From assembly GCF_033472595.1 (NCBI RefSeq), contig NZ_CP137642.1, positions 1-64,000 of the forward strand: 64,000 nt of DNA. The letters are read 5' to 3'. Shown one piece after another: positions 28,467 through 38,147 of this stretch. Numbering within the stretch: the stretch's first letter is position 1; the number at the start of each line of letters is the position of its first letter. Source of the DNA: Methanoculleus receptaculi (lineage in GTDB: Archaea; Halobacteriota; Methanomicrobia; Methanomicrobiales; Methanoculleaceae). The notes below the pieces were generated by a model, which was not told the DNA's origin, did not search any database, and was given only the letters and a program-made list of their open reading frames with translations. Both the position numbers and the translations under genes were made by a program.

Positions 28467-29339
28467 TCAGACTGCGCCAGAGACCGTTCTTGAACCTTCG
28501 TCTGCACGGAGGTATGTGAGCAGGTCATCGAGGGTCTCCACATACCCCACCTGGATCCCCAGGATCTCCTGGATACAGGTCTGTGCGTCCATGGCAACCG
28601 GCAGTTGGCGCACGACCTTGAGGTTGCCTAGTAGCCTGACCTCCTCACGGTAACCAACCACCTGGTTGTTCTCCCGGGGGAGGAGGAGAATCGTCTTTCC
28701 GCTGCGGTAAGCGGCCTCAGCCTTCTCCAGAACACCGCCGATCGCGCCTATATTCCCGTTCTCATCGATTGTCCCCGTCACCGTCACGCTCTCGTTGATC
28801 TGGAAGTCTTCAAGCACCGAGACCAGCAGCGCGGCCATGGCCGCTCCTGCGCTGGGCCCATCGATCTCGGAGACCTCTTCCGCGCTCCTGATGCTGAAGA
28901 TGACATCGGTCCCTGATATGTCCACGCCGGAGTGCCTGGCGGCAGCAGCGACCGCGTGGTTTGCAGCGTCCTGGAAGACCGTCCCCATCAGCGGCGTTGT
29001 CTGAACGAGAACACGCCCTTTCCCTGGCGCAACCTCAACCGTGATGTTTACCATCCCGCCCCCGGTTGTAACCTCCTGGTAGGGGAAGGGGCCGCCCTGC
29101 CTGACCTCAATGCGCTGGATGACCACCGGCACCTCCATCGTGGCGGTCCCACCCGTCGCTGAGGCTGGCGCGAGCGCGGCCGAGGGGGTGCCGACCCCAT
29201 CCTCCGCCTCCGGGACGGCCGGGGATAGGCCGGCTCCTGCGGGGGAGAGGATGAGACCCAGAAGAAAGATATTTGCAGCAACCGATAACACGAGCAGAAC
29301 CGCCAGGGTCTTTTCCAGCAGGTGTGTATTGCGCCCCAT
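28467..29339 (-). CDS. Membrane-anchored Lon-like (S16) serine protease
   Basis: A 290-residue protein with one N-terminal membrane helix (about 11-32, LAVLLVLSVAANIFLLGLIL), an Ala/Pro-rich linker and a Lon-type protease domain. The Ser-Lys pair is visible: Ser in DGPSAGAAMAALL and Lys in IGGVLEKAEAAYRSG, as in Lon. There is no AAA+ ATPase domain, so it is not a full Lon protease. Proteolytic activity outside or at the membrane is inferred. It is a single gene convergent with mutL. Confidence 0.82.
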   Translation of the reverse strand: MGRNTHLLEKTLAVLLVLSVAANIFLLGLILSPAGAGLSPAVPEAEDGVGTPSAALAPASATGGTATMEVPVVIQRIEVRQGGPFPYQEVTTGGGMVNITVEVAPGKGRVLVQTTPLMGTVFQDAANHAVAAAARHSGVDISGTDVIFSIRSAEEVSEIDGPSAGAAMAALLVSVLEDFQINESVTVTGTIDENGNIGAIGGVLEKAEAAYRSGKTILLLPRENNQVVGYREEVRLLGNLKVVRQLPVAMDAQTCIQEILGIQVGYVETLDDLLTYLRADEGSRTVSGAV

Positions 29340-29444
29340 GAATGTACTCTATTCTTTCGGAGAAGATGTAACTTGCGCGGGGGCAAGCAGTAGTTGTGTT
29401 GAACCTCTTTCGCCAACCACCACCCACATGCAGGCCCCGGAAAC

Positions 29445-29600
29445 TCGGGCGGGCGGTGAGGGGCGGTTAGCAGGAGACGCGGTGCCATGACGGAGACGGG
29501 ATTTCAGGGAAGTTTCTCAGCAGCAACGCGGTGAGGATGCACTCAGACGCACAGCATCGATGAAGAATCGCCCCTGTCTCCAAGTCTCACCCAGGAAAAC
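29445..29600 (+). repeat. Dispersed GC-rich intergenic repeat, copy C (partial)
   Basis: Within the gap 29340-29771. GGGCGGGCGGTGA, GGGATTTCAGGGAAGTTTCTCA, CGCGGTGAGGAT and GCATCGATGAAGAATCGCCCC match copy A at 2535-2680 in order. The rest of the gap has no supported gene. Confidence 0.6.
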
Positions 29601-29771
29601 ATCCTTCCTCCGGGGATGGGCGCTGGGCACCTCCTCACCAGTCTCTACATGCCCCGGCAAAGATCCCCGGTTCATCGACGAACCTGATTCAAGCCGGGGA
29701 CAGCCTGAAAGAACCGGTTTGATGGCCCCCCTCGCCTGGAGACTGCAGGCGGAAGAACTTTCCCCGACCGC

Positions 29772-30341
29772 TCAAAGCCTCATCCGGCAGATGTCGCGCA
29801 TCGCCCGGAGGACGTAGAGGGTCTCGCCCTCAAGCGGCTCCTCGTCGACGATAAACGAGACGAAACCATGGCGGGTAAAGACCTCCCTCACCTCATCGGG
29901 CCCCGTCAGGGAGGAGATAAGCAGCAGTATCCTGCCTGAAGGCGCAAGCACCCGACCGGCATCAGCGATGAATCGCTCAATAACCGCTCTCCCGGTCGGC
30001 CCGCCGTCCAGGGCGTACTCCAGCCAGTCGTCGATCCGCTCCTCCGGGGCGGTCGGGAGGTATGGAGGGTTGAAGAGGATGAGGTCAAACGGCCCGGAAA
30101 TCCCGGCTGCCATGTCCGTCCGTACAACCTCCACCCCCCTGGCGCGGGCGGATGCGGCGGCGTGCGGGTTGATATCGGTTGCAACCACCCTCGCCGCCCT
30201 GCCCACGAGACCGGCCGCGATATAACCGCTCCCCGTCCCCACCTCCAGCACCCGGTCGCCCGGCCTGACCTCACGGAGCGCCGCTCGAAGAAGTAGAAAC
30301 GAGTCCTCGGCCGGTGTGTAGACCTGATCGCCCTTGCTCAT
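29772..30341 (-). CDS. HemK2/Mtq2-type protein N5-glutamine methyltransferase
   Basis: A 189-residue class I methyltransferase. It starts MSKGDQVYTPAEDSFLL, with the YxPAEDSFLL opening of the HemK2 group. It has the SAM loop LEVGTGSGYIA, the acidic ATDINPHA and the catalytic NPPY at about 105. In archaea the likely substrate is the GGQ glutamine of release factor aRF1, with Trm112 as partner. ATG 30341 is preferred to a GTG 9 bp upstream. It starts 2 bp after the rsmA stop and is the last gene of the large minus-strand operon. Confidence 0.88.
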   Translation of the reverse strand: MSKGDQVYTPAEDSFLLLRAALREVRPGDRVLEVGTGSGYIAAGLVGRAARVVATDINPHAAASARARGVEVVRTDMAAGISGPFDLILFNPPYLPTAPEERIDDWLEYALDGGPTGRAVIERFIADAGRVLAPSGRILLLISSLTGPDEVREVFTRHGFVSFIVDEEPLEGETLYVLRAMRDICRMRL

Positions 30342-30343
30342 GC

Positions 30344-31117
30344 TCAGCACCCGGTGAGCCTGTTTGCAATCATTGCAAACTCCTCAAGCGAGAGATCCTG
30401 CGGCCGGCGCTGCAGGAGTTCGGCGGGAAGATCCAGGATCGCTCCCTCGATCGTGCCGGGAGGAAACGCCGCCCTCCCGCTCTGCAGCCCTTTCCGCACA
30501 GTCTTTCGCCGGTTGGAGAAGAGCACCCGCACAACGTCAGCGTAGACCTCACGATCCACGATCGGGTACGGCGGTTCGTGCGGCATGACCCGGACAACCC
30601 AGGAGCGGACCTGCGGTTTCGGGCGGAAGGCAGAGGGTGAGAGTTCGAGCAGGGGTTTTACGGAAGCGTAGGTCTGCACCATCACCGAGAGCCGGCCGAC
30701 GTTAGAGGTTCCCGGCGGCGCGATCATCCGCTGGACAAACTCCTTCTGGTACATCAGGATCGCCGTCTCAAACCCGATCGAGAGCAGCCGGAACGTAATC
30801 TTTGCAGAAACAGAGTACGGCAGGTTTGCGACGACGATATCGAACGGCGGGAGATCAACCTTCCTCGCATCCCCCCGGATTATATCCAGACGCCCCCTCT
30901 CGATCTCGTCGGCAAACGTGACCTCGAGTTCCTCCACAAGGGCCGGATCAATCTCTACCGCGATAACCTCTGCACCCCGTTCAAGGAGCGCTCGAGTCAG
31001 GATCCCCTCCCCGGGACCTATCTCGAGAACCCTTCGACCGGAGACATCGACAAAGCCGGCAATCTTCTCGACCGCCCTGCGGTCGATGAGAAAGTGCTGA
31101 CCCCTTGGAGCCCTCAT
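30344..31117 (-). CDS. rsmA: 16S rRNA (adenine-N6)-dimethyltransferase RsmA/KsgA/Dim1
   Basis: A 257-residue enzyme that dimethylates the two adjacent adenines of the 3'-end hairpin of small-subunit rRNA. Motifs: GQHFLIDRRAVEKI, the SAM loop LEIGPGEGILTRAL, VEIDPALV, GDARKVDLP and catalytic NLPY. The C-terminal SNRRKTVRKGL belongs to the RNA-binding helices. The start overlaps the DUF655 stop by 4 bp. Confidence 0.95.
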   Translation of the reverse strand: MRAPRGQHFLIDRRAVEKIAGFVDVSGRRVLEIGPGEGILTRALLERGAEVIAVEIDPALVEELEVTFADEIERGRLDIIRGDARKVDLPPFDIVVANLPYSVSAKITFRLLSIGFETAILMYQKEFVQRMIAPPGTSNVGRLSVMVQTYASVKPLLELSPSAFRPKPQVRSWVVRVMPHEPPYPIVDREVYADVVRVLFSNRRKTVRKGLQSGRAAFPPGTIEGAILDLPAELLQRRPQDLSLEEFAMIANRLTGC

Positions 31118-31680
31118 CTCGATGTAAAGACGTGATACTTCTCGTTCGGATCCTCGATCTCGCGCAGGATCCGGGTGACGATCATCCTATCCGGGTGGGA
31201 AAGCAACCTGATCCGCCTGGAGATATCCTCAAAACTCTCAAACGGTTTCTTCCCCCGCTCTTCCAGGATCTCCCAGAGCAGTTTCTTCCCGATACCAGGG
31301 AGAAGGTGCAGCATGTGGAACTTCGGTGTGATCGGAACGGACTTATTGAAGAAATCAACGAACCGCTGCTCGTTCTCGCGGACGATCTGCTCGACCACGA
31401 AAGGCAGTTCGAGTTTTGCTGTCGCCGTCAGATCCTCGTAGCCGATACGCCGCTTGACACGCTCGATCTTATCACGCTCCTCATCCCCGATGTAGACGCG
31501 GTCGTGGATCTGGATATCCGCGCCTGGTTTCGGAACGAGTTCGAGCAGTTTGAACTGGTCGGTGCCGACCGCCTGGACGACCGGTTCGCGCCTGTAGCCC
31601 GGCCGCTGGTCAGCACTCATATAACCCATAGGAAGGACATCGAGAACTACCGCGTTCACCTCTTTCTTTTCGGCTCTCAT
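31114..31680 (-). CDS. DUF655 family protein
   Basis: A 188-residue protein conserved next to rsmA in archaea. The N-terminal half is OB-like (VNAVVLDVLPMGY, then DIQIHDRVYIG). The C-terminal half holds a helix-hairpin-helix-like LHLLPGIGKKLLWEIL segment, a nucleic-acid-binding feature. A role in rRNA or ribosome maturation is suggested by the neighbours but not shown. ATG 31680 is preferred to GTG 31689, since GGTGGAG lies just upstream. Confidence 0.85.
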   Translation of the reverse strand: MRAEKKEVNAVVLDVLPMGYMSADQRPGYRREPVVQAVGTDQFKLLELVPKPGADIQIHDRVYIGDEERDKIERVKRRIGYEDLTATAKLELPFVVEQIVRENEQRFVDFFNKSVPITPKFHMLHLLPGIGKKLLWEILEERGKKPFESFEDISRRIRLLSHPDRMIVTRILREIEDPNEKYHVFTSR

Positions 31681-31700
31681 ATGCTCCACCCCCCAAGGGG

Positions 31701-32051
31701 TTAGAAATGGGTCATTACCAGTTCGAGGATCTCGTCCAGCTCTTCCGTCGTCAGATTGAAACGTTCTTTTGCGTAGATGGCCCGCAGTTCATCCCTGGTT
31801 CGCGGCATCAGGTTCGCGATGCGGTAGGCGATATCCTCTTTCATCTTCTCGAGTTTCATCAACTCGGCAACAAGGGCGCGGGCTTTCTCGGCAGACGTCT
31901 TTGAGAGGTGATTGGCGTGCTCAATGCTCTTACGGAGCTCGTATGACATCTCATCCCCCGACTCAAGCCGGGCGGCCTCCACGGCGAGGAGAATATCCCT
32001 CACATCGGGGAGCAGTATCCGCTCTTCACTTACGACTCGTTTTACCTTCAT
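31701..32051 (-). CDS. rpoF: RNA polymerase subunit Rpo4 (RpoF, Rpb4-like)
   Basis: A 116-residue homologue of eukaryotic Rpb4, which with Rpo7 forms the stalk of archaeal RNA polymerase. The opening MKVKRVVSEERILLPDVRDI, the helical middle and the end TRDELRAIYAKERFNLTTEE, an HRDC-like helix pair, are typical. Start ATG 32051 sits 4-5 bp after GGTGATT. It lies between eL21 and DUF655, a usual archaeal order. Confidence 0.92.
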   Translation of the reverse strand: MKVKRVVSEERILLPDVRDILLAVEAARLESGDEMSYELRKSIEHANHLSKTSAEKARALVAELMKLEKMKEDIAYRIANLMPRTRDELRAIYAKERFNLTTEELDEILELVMTHF

Positions 32052-32072
32052 GCCAATCACCAGTGTTGTGGG

Positions 32073-32366
32073 TTATAATTTCTGCGCTTTCAGGTGTTGC
32101 GGTCTTGCAATAACCTGTTTTATCGTATTGCCGTCCCTGACCTCGAGCACCCATGCACGTCCACGCCGCCCGATAACAGTACCGGTCTTCCCGTGGAACC
32201 GCCGGTGGGGCATCCCCTTCTGGACGCTCGGTTCGACCACTACGTGCACCCTCTGCCCGATCTCAAAGTCCTGGATCACAGAGGTTACTGGAGGGATGCC
32301 ACGTTTTCTAAGGTCCTTCTTGAACTTATACCGCGTCTTCTTGCGTGGTCCATTGTGATGTGCCAT
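32073..32366 (-). CDS. rpl21e: Large ribosomal subunit protein eL21
   Basis: A 97-residue basic protein with the eL21 features: N-terminal GPRKKTRYKFKKDLRKRG, then GQRVHVVVEPSVQKGMPHRRF and the KTGTVIGRRG turn of an SH3-like barrel. Length is normal for archaea. It starts 2 bp after the pus10 stop. Confidence 0.96.
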   Translation of the reverse strand: MAHHNGPRKKTRYKFKKDLRKRGIPPVTSVIQDFEIGQRVHVVVEPSVQKGMPHRRFHGKTGTVIGRRGRAWVLEVRDGNTIKQVIARPQHLKAQKL

Positions 32367-32368
32367 GA

Positions 32369-33607
32369 TTACTCACCATACTCGTTTGCTGTTTCGACCT
32401 GCACCACATCGAGGCTGACTACATGTGCGGTGCGCCCCAGGATCTGGGCAAGGCTGGGCCTGGTTCTGCCGGTGTCACCCGATACCAGTTCCTTGATGTA
32501 GAGACCCGCTTCACCGGCGACTTCTACCCAGTATCTGCCGTCAACGCCACCAGTACACTCGATATCGAGGACCCGCCGTTCCCGAACTTTATCTGCCCGC
32601 CGGTGCGACACCCTTGTCGGGGTGCGCTGCCGTATCGTTGCACCTTTTAACTGGTCGAGGGCTGCCCTGAACTCGTCTGGTGTTACAGAACCGTCGATCT
32701 CAACCAGGATCCTGTATCTCTTATGCCCTTTGTCTGATTTAATGCTTTGCACCATCTTCCGGTCAGCCCAGCCATCAAGGCGGACAGCCACGCGCCCGGC
32801 AGCATCCCTGTTTATCTTCTCCTCAAGCACCGCGAGATCCACCGACCGCTTCCGGGGCGCCTCGATCTCCATCACAAATGGACGCCCGGAACCAAGCATC
32901 CTGGCGTCGATGTCCTCCCGTCCTGCCCCGTGCAGGATCGCGTTCTTCGCCTCAAAGACCTCGACCGCCGGCCGGCCTATCAGTTCCTCAACGGAGTCGA
33001 GATACTGTTTTCCGGTGTAGTTGCACCGCTCGCACCCCGCTCCGCGGCACGCCCGGCAGTCCCAGTGGGTCTGCGGAATCCCGCGCTCATACTTCAGGTA
33101 CCGTCCGGCAAAGAAGACCGGGTTGACCTGCACCTCGACAGTGCCCTCGCTGAGATCGAGGATTGCAACAACGTCAGGGTTTTTAAGGTCGGCGTTCTTC
33201 CCGGTGAGCCCCGACACAGCCTTTCCCACCTCCCTGTTCATCTCGGCTTTGAGCGGCTCGGGGTCGTGAAGGGTAAGGTCGCTCCAGACCATCTCTTCGC
33301 TCTCCGCAACAAGCGGCGGCACCCTCGTCCCTATAAGGAAGGTCTCGAACTCAATACCCGATAAAGCCCCGGCAACCTTTTCTGCCCAGTCATCGATCCT
33401 GGAGAGTTCGCCGCCACAGACCCAGCAGGAGGCCGGATCCGGCTCCCGGTGCGGTCTGTTTCCCGAGACCTCGCAGGCGATCCGGAGCGCCCGGCCCCTC
33501 TCATCGTTGGTCAGCCCAAATGACCTCTTGCCGTAGAACCGCCCGAGACAATGGTCGCAGATCTCACCGTACTCAAGGATTGCTTCTACCTCTTCAGTTA
33601 TACCCAA
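32369..33607 (-). CDS. pus10: tRNA pseudouridine synthase Pus10
   Basis: A 412-residue enzyme making pseudouridine at positions 54 and 55 of tRNA. The N-terminal THUMP-type domain has zinc cysteines CDHCLGR and CWVCGGE. The linker holds CRACRGAGCERCNYTG. The catalytic domain contains EDIDARMLGSGRPFV with the catalytic aspartate in DARMLG. The start is TTG 33607 with GGAGGG about 10 bp upstream, overlapping trmY by 10 bp. The overlapping trmY methylates the same pseudouridine 54. Confidence 0.95.
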   Translation of the reverse strand: MGITEEVEAILEYGEICDHCLGRFYGKRSFGLTNDERGRALRIACEVSGNRPHREPDPASCWVCGGELSRIDDWAEKVAGALSGIEFETFLIGTRVPPLVAESEEMVWSDLTLHDPEPLKAEMNREVGKAVSGLTGKNADLKNPDVVAILDLSEGTVEVQVNPVFFAGRYLKYERGIPQTHWDCRACRGAGCERCNYTGKQYLDSVEELIGRPAVEVFEAKNAILHGAGREDIDARMLGSGRPFVMEIEAPRKRSVDLAVLEEKINRDAAGRVAVRLDGWADRKMVQSIKSDKGHKRYRILVEIDGSVTPDEFRAALDQLKGATIRQRTPTRVSHRRADKVRERRVLDIECTGGVDGRYWVEVAGEAGLYIKELVSGDTGRTRPSLAQILGRTAHVVSLDVVQVETANEYGE

Positions 33608-34176
33608 CCTGACTCCCTCCGGTCAATCTCGTTTAAGAGGACTGTGATGGCATGATCGGCATGCAGCGACCGCGGTCCGACCGAGTAGCGGGCAGCCCCG
33701 GCGATGGCCTCTTCCTCCGCCGGCGTAAAGTTCTGGTGATCTGATAGGAGATAGTTCTCCGGGAGTTCTGGAACCCTCCTGAGATCCTCCCCGGCCTCGT
33801 CGAGCACCGCAAACGGGATCTCTGCAAGCAGCCGTGAAAGTCCGCCGCGGCGGACGTAGACCCCCGGTGTCGACTCCCGGAACTCATCCCCGCAGGGGAT
33901 CGAGAGAGCCTTCTTGATGAAGGCAGCGCTGCTCCGTTCGTCCGGCGAGAGGTGGCGCACCCCGCTCCCGCGAAATAGAATGGTCTTCTCCGGATCCGGC
34001 TCCCCGCAGAGGACGAGGTAACACTCCACATCCCGCCGCAGGTCGTGGGAGAGGAATAACGAGGAGTTGACACAGCGGCAGAGAACGTCCATCCTCCCGC
34101 CGCTACCGGGGAGATCGTTCAGGCTGAAGGTGCCGCCTGTTTCGGCGACGTGACCCACGATGGCGAACCGTTTCAT
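33598..34176 (-). CDS. trmY: tRNA (pseudouridine-54-N1)-methyltransferase TrmY
   Basis: A 192-residue SPOUT-fold enzyme turning pseudouridine 54 into N1-methylpseudouridine, the archaeal counterpart of ribothymidine. Seen: [21 protein letters not shown] at the start, [12 protein letters not shown], and the knot region [18 protein letters not shown] with [14 protein letters not shown], including the binding loop. The ATG overlaps the srp54 stop (ATGA), and the stop overlaps pus10. The two enzymes act in sequence on the same base. Confidence 0.95.
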   Translation of the reverse strand: MKRFAIVGHVAETGGTFSLNDLPGSGGRMDVLCRCVNSSLFLSHDLRRDVECYLVLCGEPDPEKTILFRGSGVRHLSPDERSSAAFIKKALSIPCGDEFRESTPGVYVRRGGLSRLLAEIPFAVLDEAGEDLRRVPELPENYLLSDHQNFTPAEEEAIAGAARYSVGPRSLHADHAITVLLNEIDRRESGWV

Positions 34177-35504
34177 TTACCCGGTCCGCCGAACTTCTTC
34201 ATCATGCGCTGCATGTTGAACCTGCCCCCGTCCATGCCACGCATTCCCTTTAAAGCGCGCTGCATTATCTTGTAGTATTTTATAAGTTCCCGGACATCCT
34301 CGGGTGTCACCCCGGCGCCGCGGGCAATCCGCTGGACGCGCGAACTCCCTATGATCGACGGGTCGTCGAGCTCCGAGGGCGTCATCGAGTCCATGATCAC
34401 CCGATAACGCTGCATCTTGGTGCTGGTGATATCGTAGGCATCGTCCGGGATCTGCATGCCCCCCAGCGGAAGCATGCTCATGATCTGTTTGAGAGGGCCC
34501 ATCCTGTTCAACGCCTCGAGCTGTTTGTACATATCCCGGAGTGTGAACTTCCCCTTGAGCATCGCGTTTACATCGATCTCATCGTTCAAAACCGCCTCTT
34601 CGGCACGCTCAACAAACGCCTTCAGGTCGCCCATCCCGAGCAGCCGCGAGATGAAACCATCGGGATCGAACCTCTCGAGATCCTCGATCGTCTCACCGCT
34701 CCCGATAAAGACGATCCCGCTCCGGGTCTCAGCGACCGCAGAGAGAGCCCCGCCGCCCTTTGCGGTGCCGTCCATCTTGGTGACTATGACGCCGTCTATC
34801 CCGATAGCCTCGTGGAACCGGCGGGCCTGCTCGCTTGCCTGCTGTCCAAGCGCTGCATCGATCACGAGCCACCTGTGATCCGGGTGCGCGATCTCGTTAA
34901 TCTGGATGATCTCCTCGATCAGATTCTCCTCCAGGGCGTGCCGACCCTGGGTATCGATGATGATCACCTCATACTGCCTGCGAAACGCAGAGAGACCTTC
35001 ACGGACTATCGCAAGAGCGTCAGGCTCCCCCGGTTTACCAAAGCATGGAACGCTGATCCGATCACAGAGAGTCTTTAACTGGTCGTAGGCGCCAGGCCGA
35101 AACGTATCGGCGCAGATCACCCCTGTCCGCAACCCTTTGCGCTGGAAATATCGGGCAAGTTTCGCCGTTGTTGTTGTCTTACCACTCCCCTGCAGCCCTG
35201 CCATAAGGATCGTCTGGGGCTCAAGCGAGACCTCGCCGGGTCGGCCCATCAATCTAACAAGTTCCTGGTAGACGATCCGGAGAACATGCGCCCGGACACC
35301 CATCCCTTTCGGGGGCTCCTCCTCGAGAGCGCGTTTCTTGACCGACTGAGAGAGTTGCATCACCAGTTTGACGTTGACATCGGCGGAGAGGAGAGCCCGC
35401 TGGAGATCGCGCACCAGTTCATCGACCGCTGCCCGATCGATCACGGTCTTTCCGGAGAGTTTCTTGACTGCGTCCTTCAATGAGTTGCCCAGGGTCTCGA
35501 GCAT
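34173..35504 (-). CDS. srp54: Signal recognition particle GTPase SRP54
   Basis: A 443-residue SRP54. It has an N-terminal helical bundle, the G domain with G1 [27 protein letters not shown], the DTQGRH G3 and [14 protein letters not shown]4-G5. The methionine-rich M domain near the end ([25 protein letters not shown]) binds signal sequences and 7S RNA. ATG 35504 sits after GGTGAGG. It lies directly downstream of its receptor ftsY (3-bp spacing). Confidence 0.97.
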   Translation of the reverse strand: MLETLGNSLKDAVKKLSGKTVIDRAAVDELVRDLQRALLSADVNVKLVMQLSQSVKKRALEEEPPKGMGVRAHVLRIVYQELVRLMGRPGEVSLEPQTILMAGLQGSGKTTTTAKLARYFQRKGLRTGVICADTFRPGAYDQLKTLCDRISVPCFGKPGEPDALAIVREGLSAFRRQYEVIIIDTQGRHALEENLIEEIIQINEIAHPDHRWLVIDAALGQQASEQARRFHEAIGIDGVIVTKMDGTAKGGGALSAVAETRSGIVFIGSGETIEDLERFDPDGFISRLLGMGDLKAFVERAEEAVLNDEIDVNAMLKGKFTLRDMYKQLEALNRMGPLKQIMSMLPLGGMQIPDDAYDITSTKMQRYRVIMDSMTPSELDDPSIIGSSRVQRIARGAGVTPEDVRELIKYYKIMQRALKGMRGMDGGRFNMQRMMKKFGGPGK

Positions 35505-35510
35505 CACACC

Positions 35511-36566
35511 TCACCTCCCCAGCAGTTCGTCGACCATCGCCCGGGGCTCAAACGGCATGATGTCGTCATACCCCTGCCCCGTCCCCAGGAAGAGGATCGG
35601 TTTTCCAACGGTGTGTGCGATCGATATCGCCGCGCCACCACGGGGATCCATATCCGCCTTGGTCAGGACGACCGCATCGGTGCCGACTGTCCTGTTGAAC
35701 TCATCGGCCCGGATGACCGCATCGTTCCCGGCCACCGCCTCATCGACGTAGACGACGAGATCCGGTTTCATCACCCGCCGGATCTTCTCCAGCTGGTTCA
35801 TAAGGTTTGCCCGGTTGTGGAAACGCCCGGCCGTATCGGCCAGGACCACATCGATGTTGTGCGCCTTTGCATACTGAACAGCGTCAAATAGAACAGCAGA
35901 AGGGTCGGCACCGGGCTGATGGCGGACAACCCTGATGCCAAGACGGTCAGCATGGGTAACGATCTGCTCGATCGCGCCGGCCCGGAAGGTGTCCCCGGCA
36001 CCGATCACAACCGAGAACCCGTTCTTCTGCAGGTAGTGACCTACCTTTGCAACGGTTGTCGTCTTTCCTGTCCCGTTCACGCCGGTGAAGAGGATCTTCA
36101 CCGGGCGTTCGTGTTCCTCGACGTAGCGCAGGAGGTCAAACCCCTCCCCCAGCACACCGCAGAGGGCCGAACGCAGCGTCGACACAACCAGGTCGTCCAC
36201 AGAGTCGCCGATCCTCCGGTGCCGGCCAACCAGCTCCGCCCGCATCCGGGAGATGATCTCATCCGTGACCGGGAGGGCAACATCGTTCTCCAGGAGAACC
36301 ATCTCAAGTTCAGAGAGCGGTTCCTCGATATCCTTCTCCTGGATAAGGATCTCCCGCTCCCTGACGAAGACCTTCACCCTGCTTATGAGGGTGGGCTTCT
36401 CCCGTTCCTCCGCCTCTGCAGGGGGTTCTGACCTGGGGAGAGGGGGCGCAGCCTCCGCCTTCCCCGGGGGTTGCGGGGGTTCAACCTCTGCGCCGGCGGC
36501 CTCCTCGATATTCGAGGCAAATTTAGTCCGGATATTCTGAAGTTTATTCTTTAAAGAGTCAAACAT
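35511..36566 (-). CDS. ftsY: Signal recognition particle receptor FtsY
   Basis: About 351 residues. A short acidic/proline-rich N-terminal A domain (PPQPPGKAEAAPPLPRSEPP) leads to the NG domain: GVNGTGKTTTVAKVG, GDTFRAGAIEQI, DTAGRFHNRANLM and TKADMDPRGGAAI. It docks ribosome-SRP complexes at the membrane. Start ATG 36566 lies 2 bp after the prefoldin stop; an in-frame TTG 6 bp earlier is less likely. Confidence 0.97.
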   Translation of the reverse strand: MFDSLKNKLQNIRTKFASNIEEAAGAEVEPPQPPGKAEAAPPLPRSEPPAEAEEREKPTLISRVKVFVREREILIQEKDIEEPLSELEMVLLENDVALPVTDEIISRMRAELVGRHRRIGDSVDDLVVSTLRSALCGVLGEGFDLLRYVEEHERPVKILFTGVNGTGKTTTVAKVGHYLQKNGFSVVIGAGDTFRAGAIEQIVTHADRLGIRVVRHQPGADPSAVLFDAVQYAKAHNIDVVLADTAGRFHNRANLMNQLEKIRRVMKPDLVVYVDEAVAGNDAVIRADEFNRTVGTDAVVLTKADMDPRGGAAISIAHTVGKPILFLGTGQGYDDIMPFEPRAMVDELLGR

Positions 36567-36568
36567 TA

Positions 36569-37024
36569 TCAACTTCCGCCCTGGCCTGCCTGAGCCTGCT
36601 GGGCCGCTCGTTGCGCCGCCTCAAGGCGCCGGGATATCTCCGTGGCCCGTGCCTGCAACTGCTCAAGCGAACCTGCGACCTTCTTTCCCAGCGCCTCAAG
36701 TTCAGTTATCCGGCCTTCAAGGTAGTTCGCCGCATCCTCTGTAGACCTCTCAACAGAGACGTCCGCCCCGATGTTCACGATTGCATGCCCGGTATCAAGA
36801 ACTTTCACCCGCAGAAGAGCCCCGCCGCCGACCGGGAGAAGGACGGTGGCGTCTTCGTTCTCCTGGATCGCACGGAGGGTCTCGATGGCAGCGGCAGCCT
36901 CAATCCGCTGCTGCTCGATCATCGAGAGTTGCTCTGTCAGGATCTCGATCTGCTGCGCGTACTCGTTTAAGTAAACCTGGAGGGTCTGTATCTCGCGAGG
37001 GTCAACCTTCTCCACGTCACTCAC
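36569..37024 (-). CDS. pfdA: Prefoldin alpha subunit
   Basis: A 151-residue coiled-coil chaperone subunit. Two long helices (about 10-55 and 105-147, the second with QARATEISRRLEAAQRAAQQ) flank a beta hairpin region (TVLLPVGGGALLRVKV, HAIVNIGADVSVE), as in prefoldin alpha. It forms a hexamer with four beta subunits and hands proteins to the thermosome. The start is GTG 37024, overlapping the LX gene by 8 bp. Confidence 0.94.
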   Translation of the reverse strand: MSDVEKVDPREIQTLQVYLNEYAQQIEILTEQLSMIEQQRIEAAAAIETLRAIQENEDATVLLPVGGGALLRVKVLDTGHAIVNIGADVSVERSTEDAANYLEGRITELEALGKKVAGSLEQLQARATEISRRLEAAQRAAQQAQAGQGGS

Positions 37025-37208
37025 CAGCTACTACGTTAACCGATTCGATTTTGATATAATTTCTCTTCAGGTGGTGTTTGCTCCCGATATCAGTGAAAAC
37101 CCTCTCTCTAGCCAGGTTCTCGTTCGCTGCAGCGACAACCTTGCGAAACGGCTTCCAGTCGTTATCGATCCTGCACGCACCTACAATCTCAAAATACTGG
37201 TTCTCCAT
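37017..37208 (-). CDS. rplX: Large ribosomal subunit protein LX (eL20-related)
   Basis: A 63-residue archaeal ribosomal protein with the N-terminal half of eL20: YFEIVGACRIDNDWKPFRK, ending IGSKHHLKRNYIKIESV. Length is typical of archaeal LX. It sits between aIF6 and prefoldin alpha, the usual archaeal order. Confidence 0.93.
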   Translation of the reverse strand: MENQYFEIVGACRIDNDWKPFRKVVAAANENLARERVFTDIGSKHHLKRNYIKIESVNVVAGE

Positions 37209-37214
37209 GACTTA

Positions 37215-37877
37215 TCACTCCAGAAACCCAAGAACTTCCTCTATTCTACCAAGCTCAATCCCTGTCGTGGCGGATCCAGCGAGATAGCCCTTGCTGTTTG
37301 CGAGCAACCCTGTACCCACAAGGCCGCTTCCCATGTTTACCGACCCGAGACCGACCGGGAGATCGACCACACGCTCGATGCTCGCGATCTCTGTATCGTT
37401 GGCCCTCGGATGGACAAGGATACCCCTGTTCGTCGCGAACCCGGCCATGCCGACGGTCTTGATGCTTCCCAGTGAGAGCCGGATCACCGGCACGGAGAGG
37501 AACAACCCGATCTCCTCGACAAGATCGACCGGCATCCCGGGATGAACAGCGGCAACGTAATCGTTCGCGAGAATCACGTTGCCCGCCGCATTCATCGAGC
37601 CCTCGAGCAGGAAGATATCCCGGTAGTCGCTCAGGACAGCGAGTTCCTCGTCGATGGCAAGGCCACTGACGACCAGTCCCCGGCTGTTTCCAGCAACAAG
37701 CGAACCGATGATGCTGCTCTCCTGGACAGAGGTCTTCACGATCTCAACATCGAGCTCACGCTCGAGCGCCGCTGTGAACGCCGCCGGCGCAGCGGGATGG
37801 ACTATCGCTATATCCTCAAAGACGCGGGCGAAGACGCCGATATTTGGATCCCCGGCAAGATCGATCGTTCCGGCCAT
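37215..37877 (-). CDS. eif6: Translation initiation factor aIF6
   Basis: A 220-residue protein of five similar beta-alpha units, the pentein fold. It binds the large ribosomal subunit and blocks joining. Repeats are visible as [24 protein letters not shown] and [15 protein letters not shown] 37877 gives [19 protein letters not shown], the usual beginning; an upstream in-frame start would overlap eL31 by over 40 bp. It is 1 bp from the eL31 stop. Confidence 0.95.
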   Translation of the reverse strand: MAGTIDLAGDPNIGVFARVFEDIAIVHPAAPAAFTAALERELDVEIVKTSVQESSIIGSLVAGNSRGLVVSGLAIDEELAVLSDYRDIFLLEGSMNAAGNVILANDYVAAVHPGMPVDLVEEIGLFLSVPVIRLSLGSIKTVGMAGFATNRGILVHPRANDTEIASIERVVDLPVGLGSVNMGSGLVGTGLLANSKGYLAGSATTGIELGRIEEVLGFLE

Positions 37878-37878
37878 C

Positions 37879-38142
37879 TCACTCCTCGGCGAGCTCGGCC
37901 TGGACCTGCCCGTCCTCAAACTTCATCGCGCGGACGCGGATCTTTCCGGGCGTCTTCTCGCCCCCCCGCTCCCAGATCTTCTCGTTGATGCTCTGATCAA
38001 GTTTGACGTCCTCACTCTTCATGTGCCGCGCCAGGAACGCCCTGATATCCTTCATAGCGATTTTACCCCGCTTCCACCGCGGTGCACGCTTCGCGTCGCG
38101 GAGGGGGATGACATAGACATGCTCCTTCAATGGTTCTACCAT
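37879..38142 (-). CDS. rpl31e: Large ribosomal subunit protein eL31
   Basis: An 87-residue eL31. Recognisable segments are [38 protein letters not shown] and [18 protein letters not shown]. It starts 5 bp after the eL39 stop and ends 1 bp before aIF6, so it is tightly packed in the operon. Confidence 0.96.
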   Translation of the reverse strand: MVEPLKEHVYVIPLRDAKRAPRWKRGKIAMKDIRAFLARHMKSEDVKLDQSINEKIWERGGEKTPGKIRVRAMKFEDGQVQAELAEE

Positions 38143-38147
38143 AGTTC

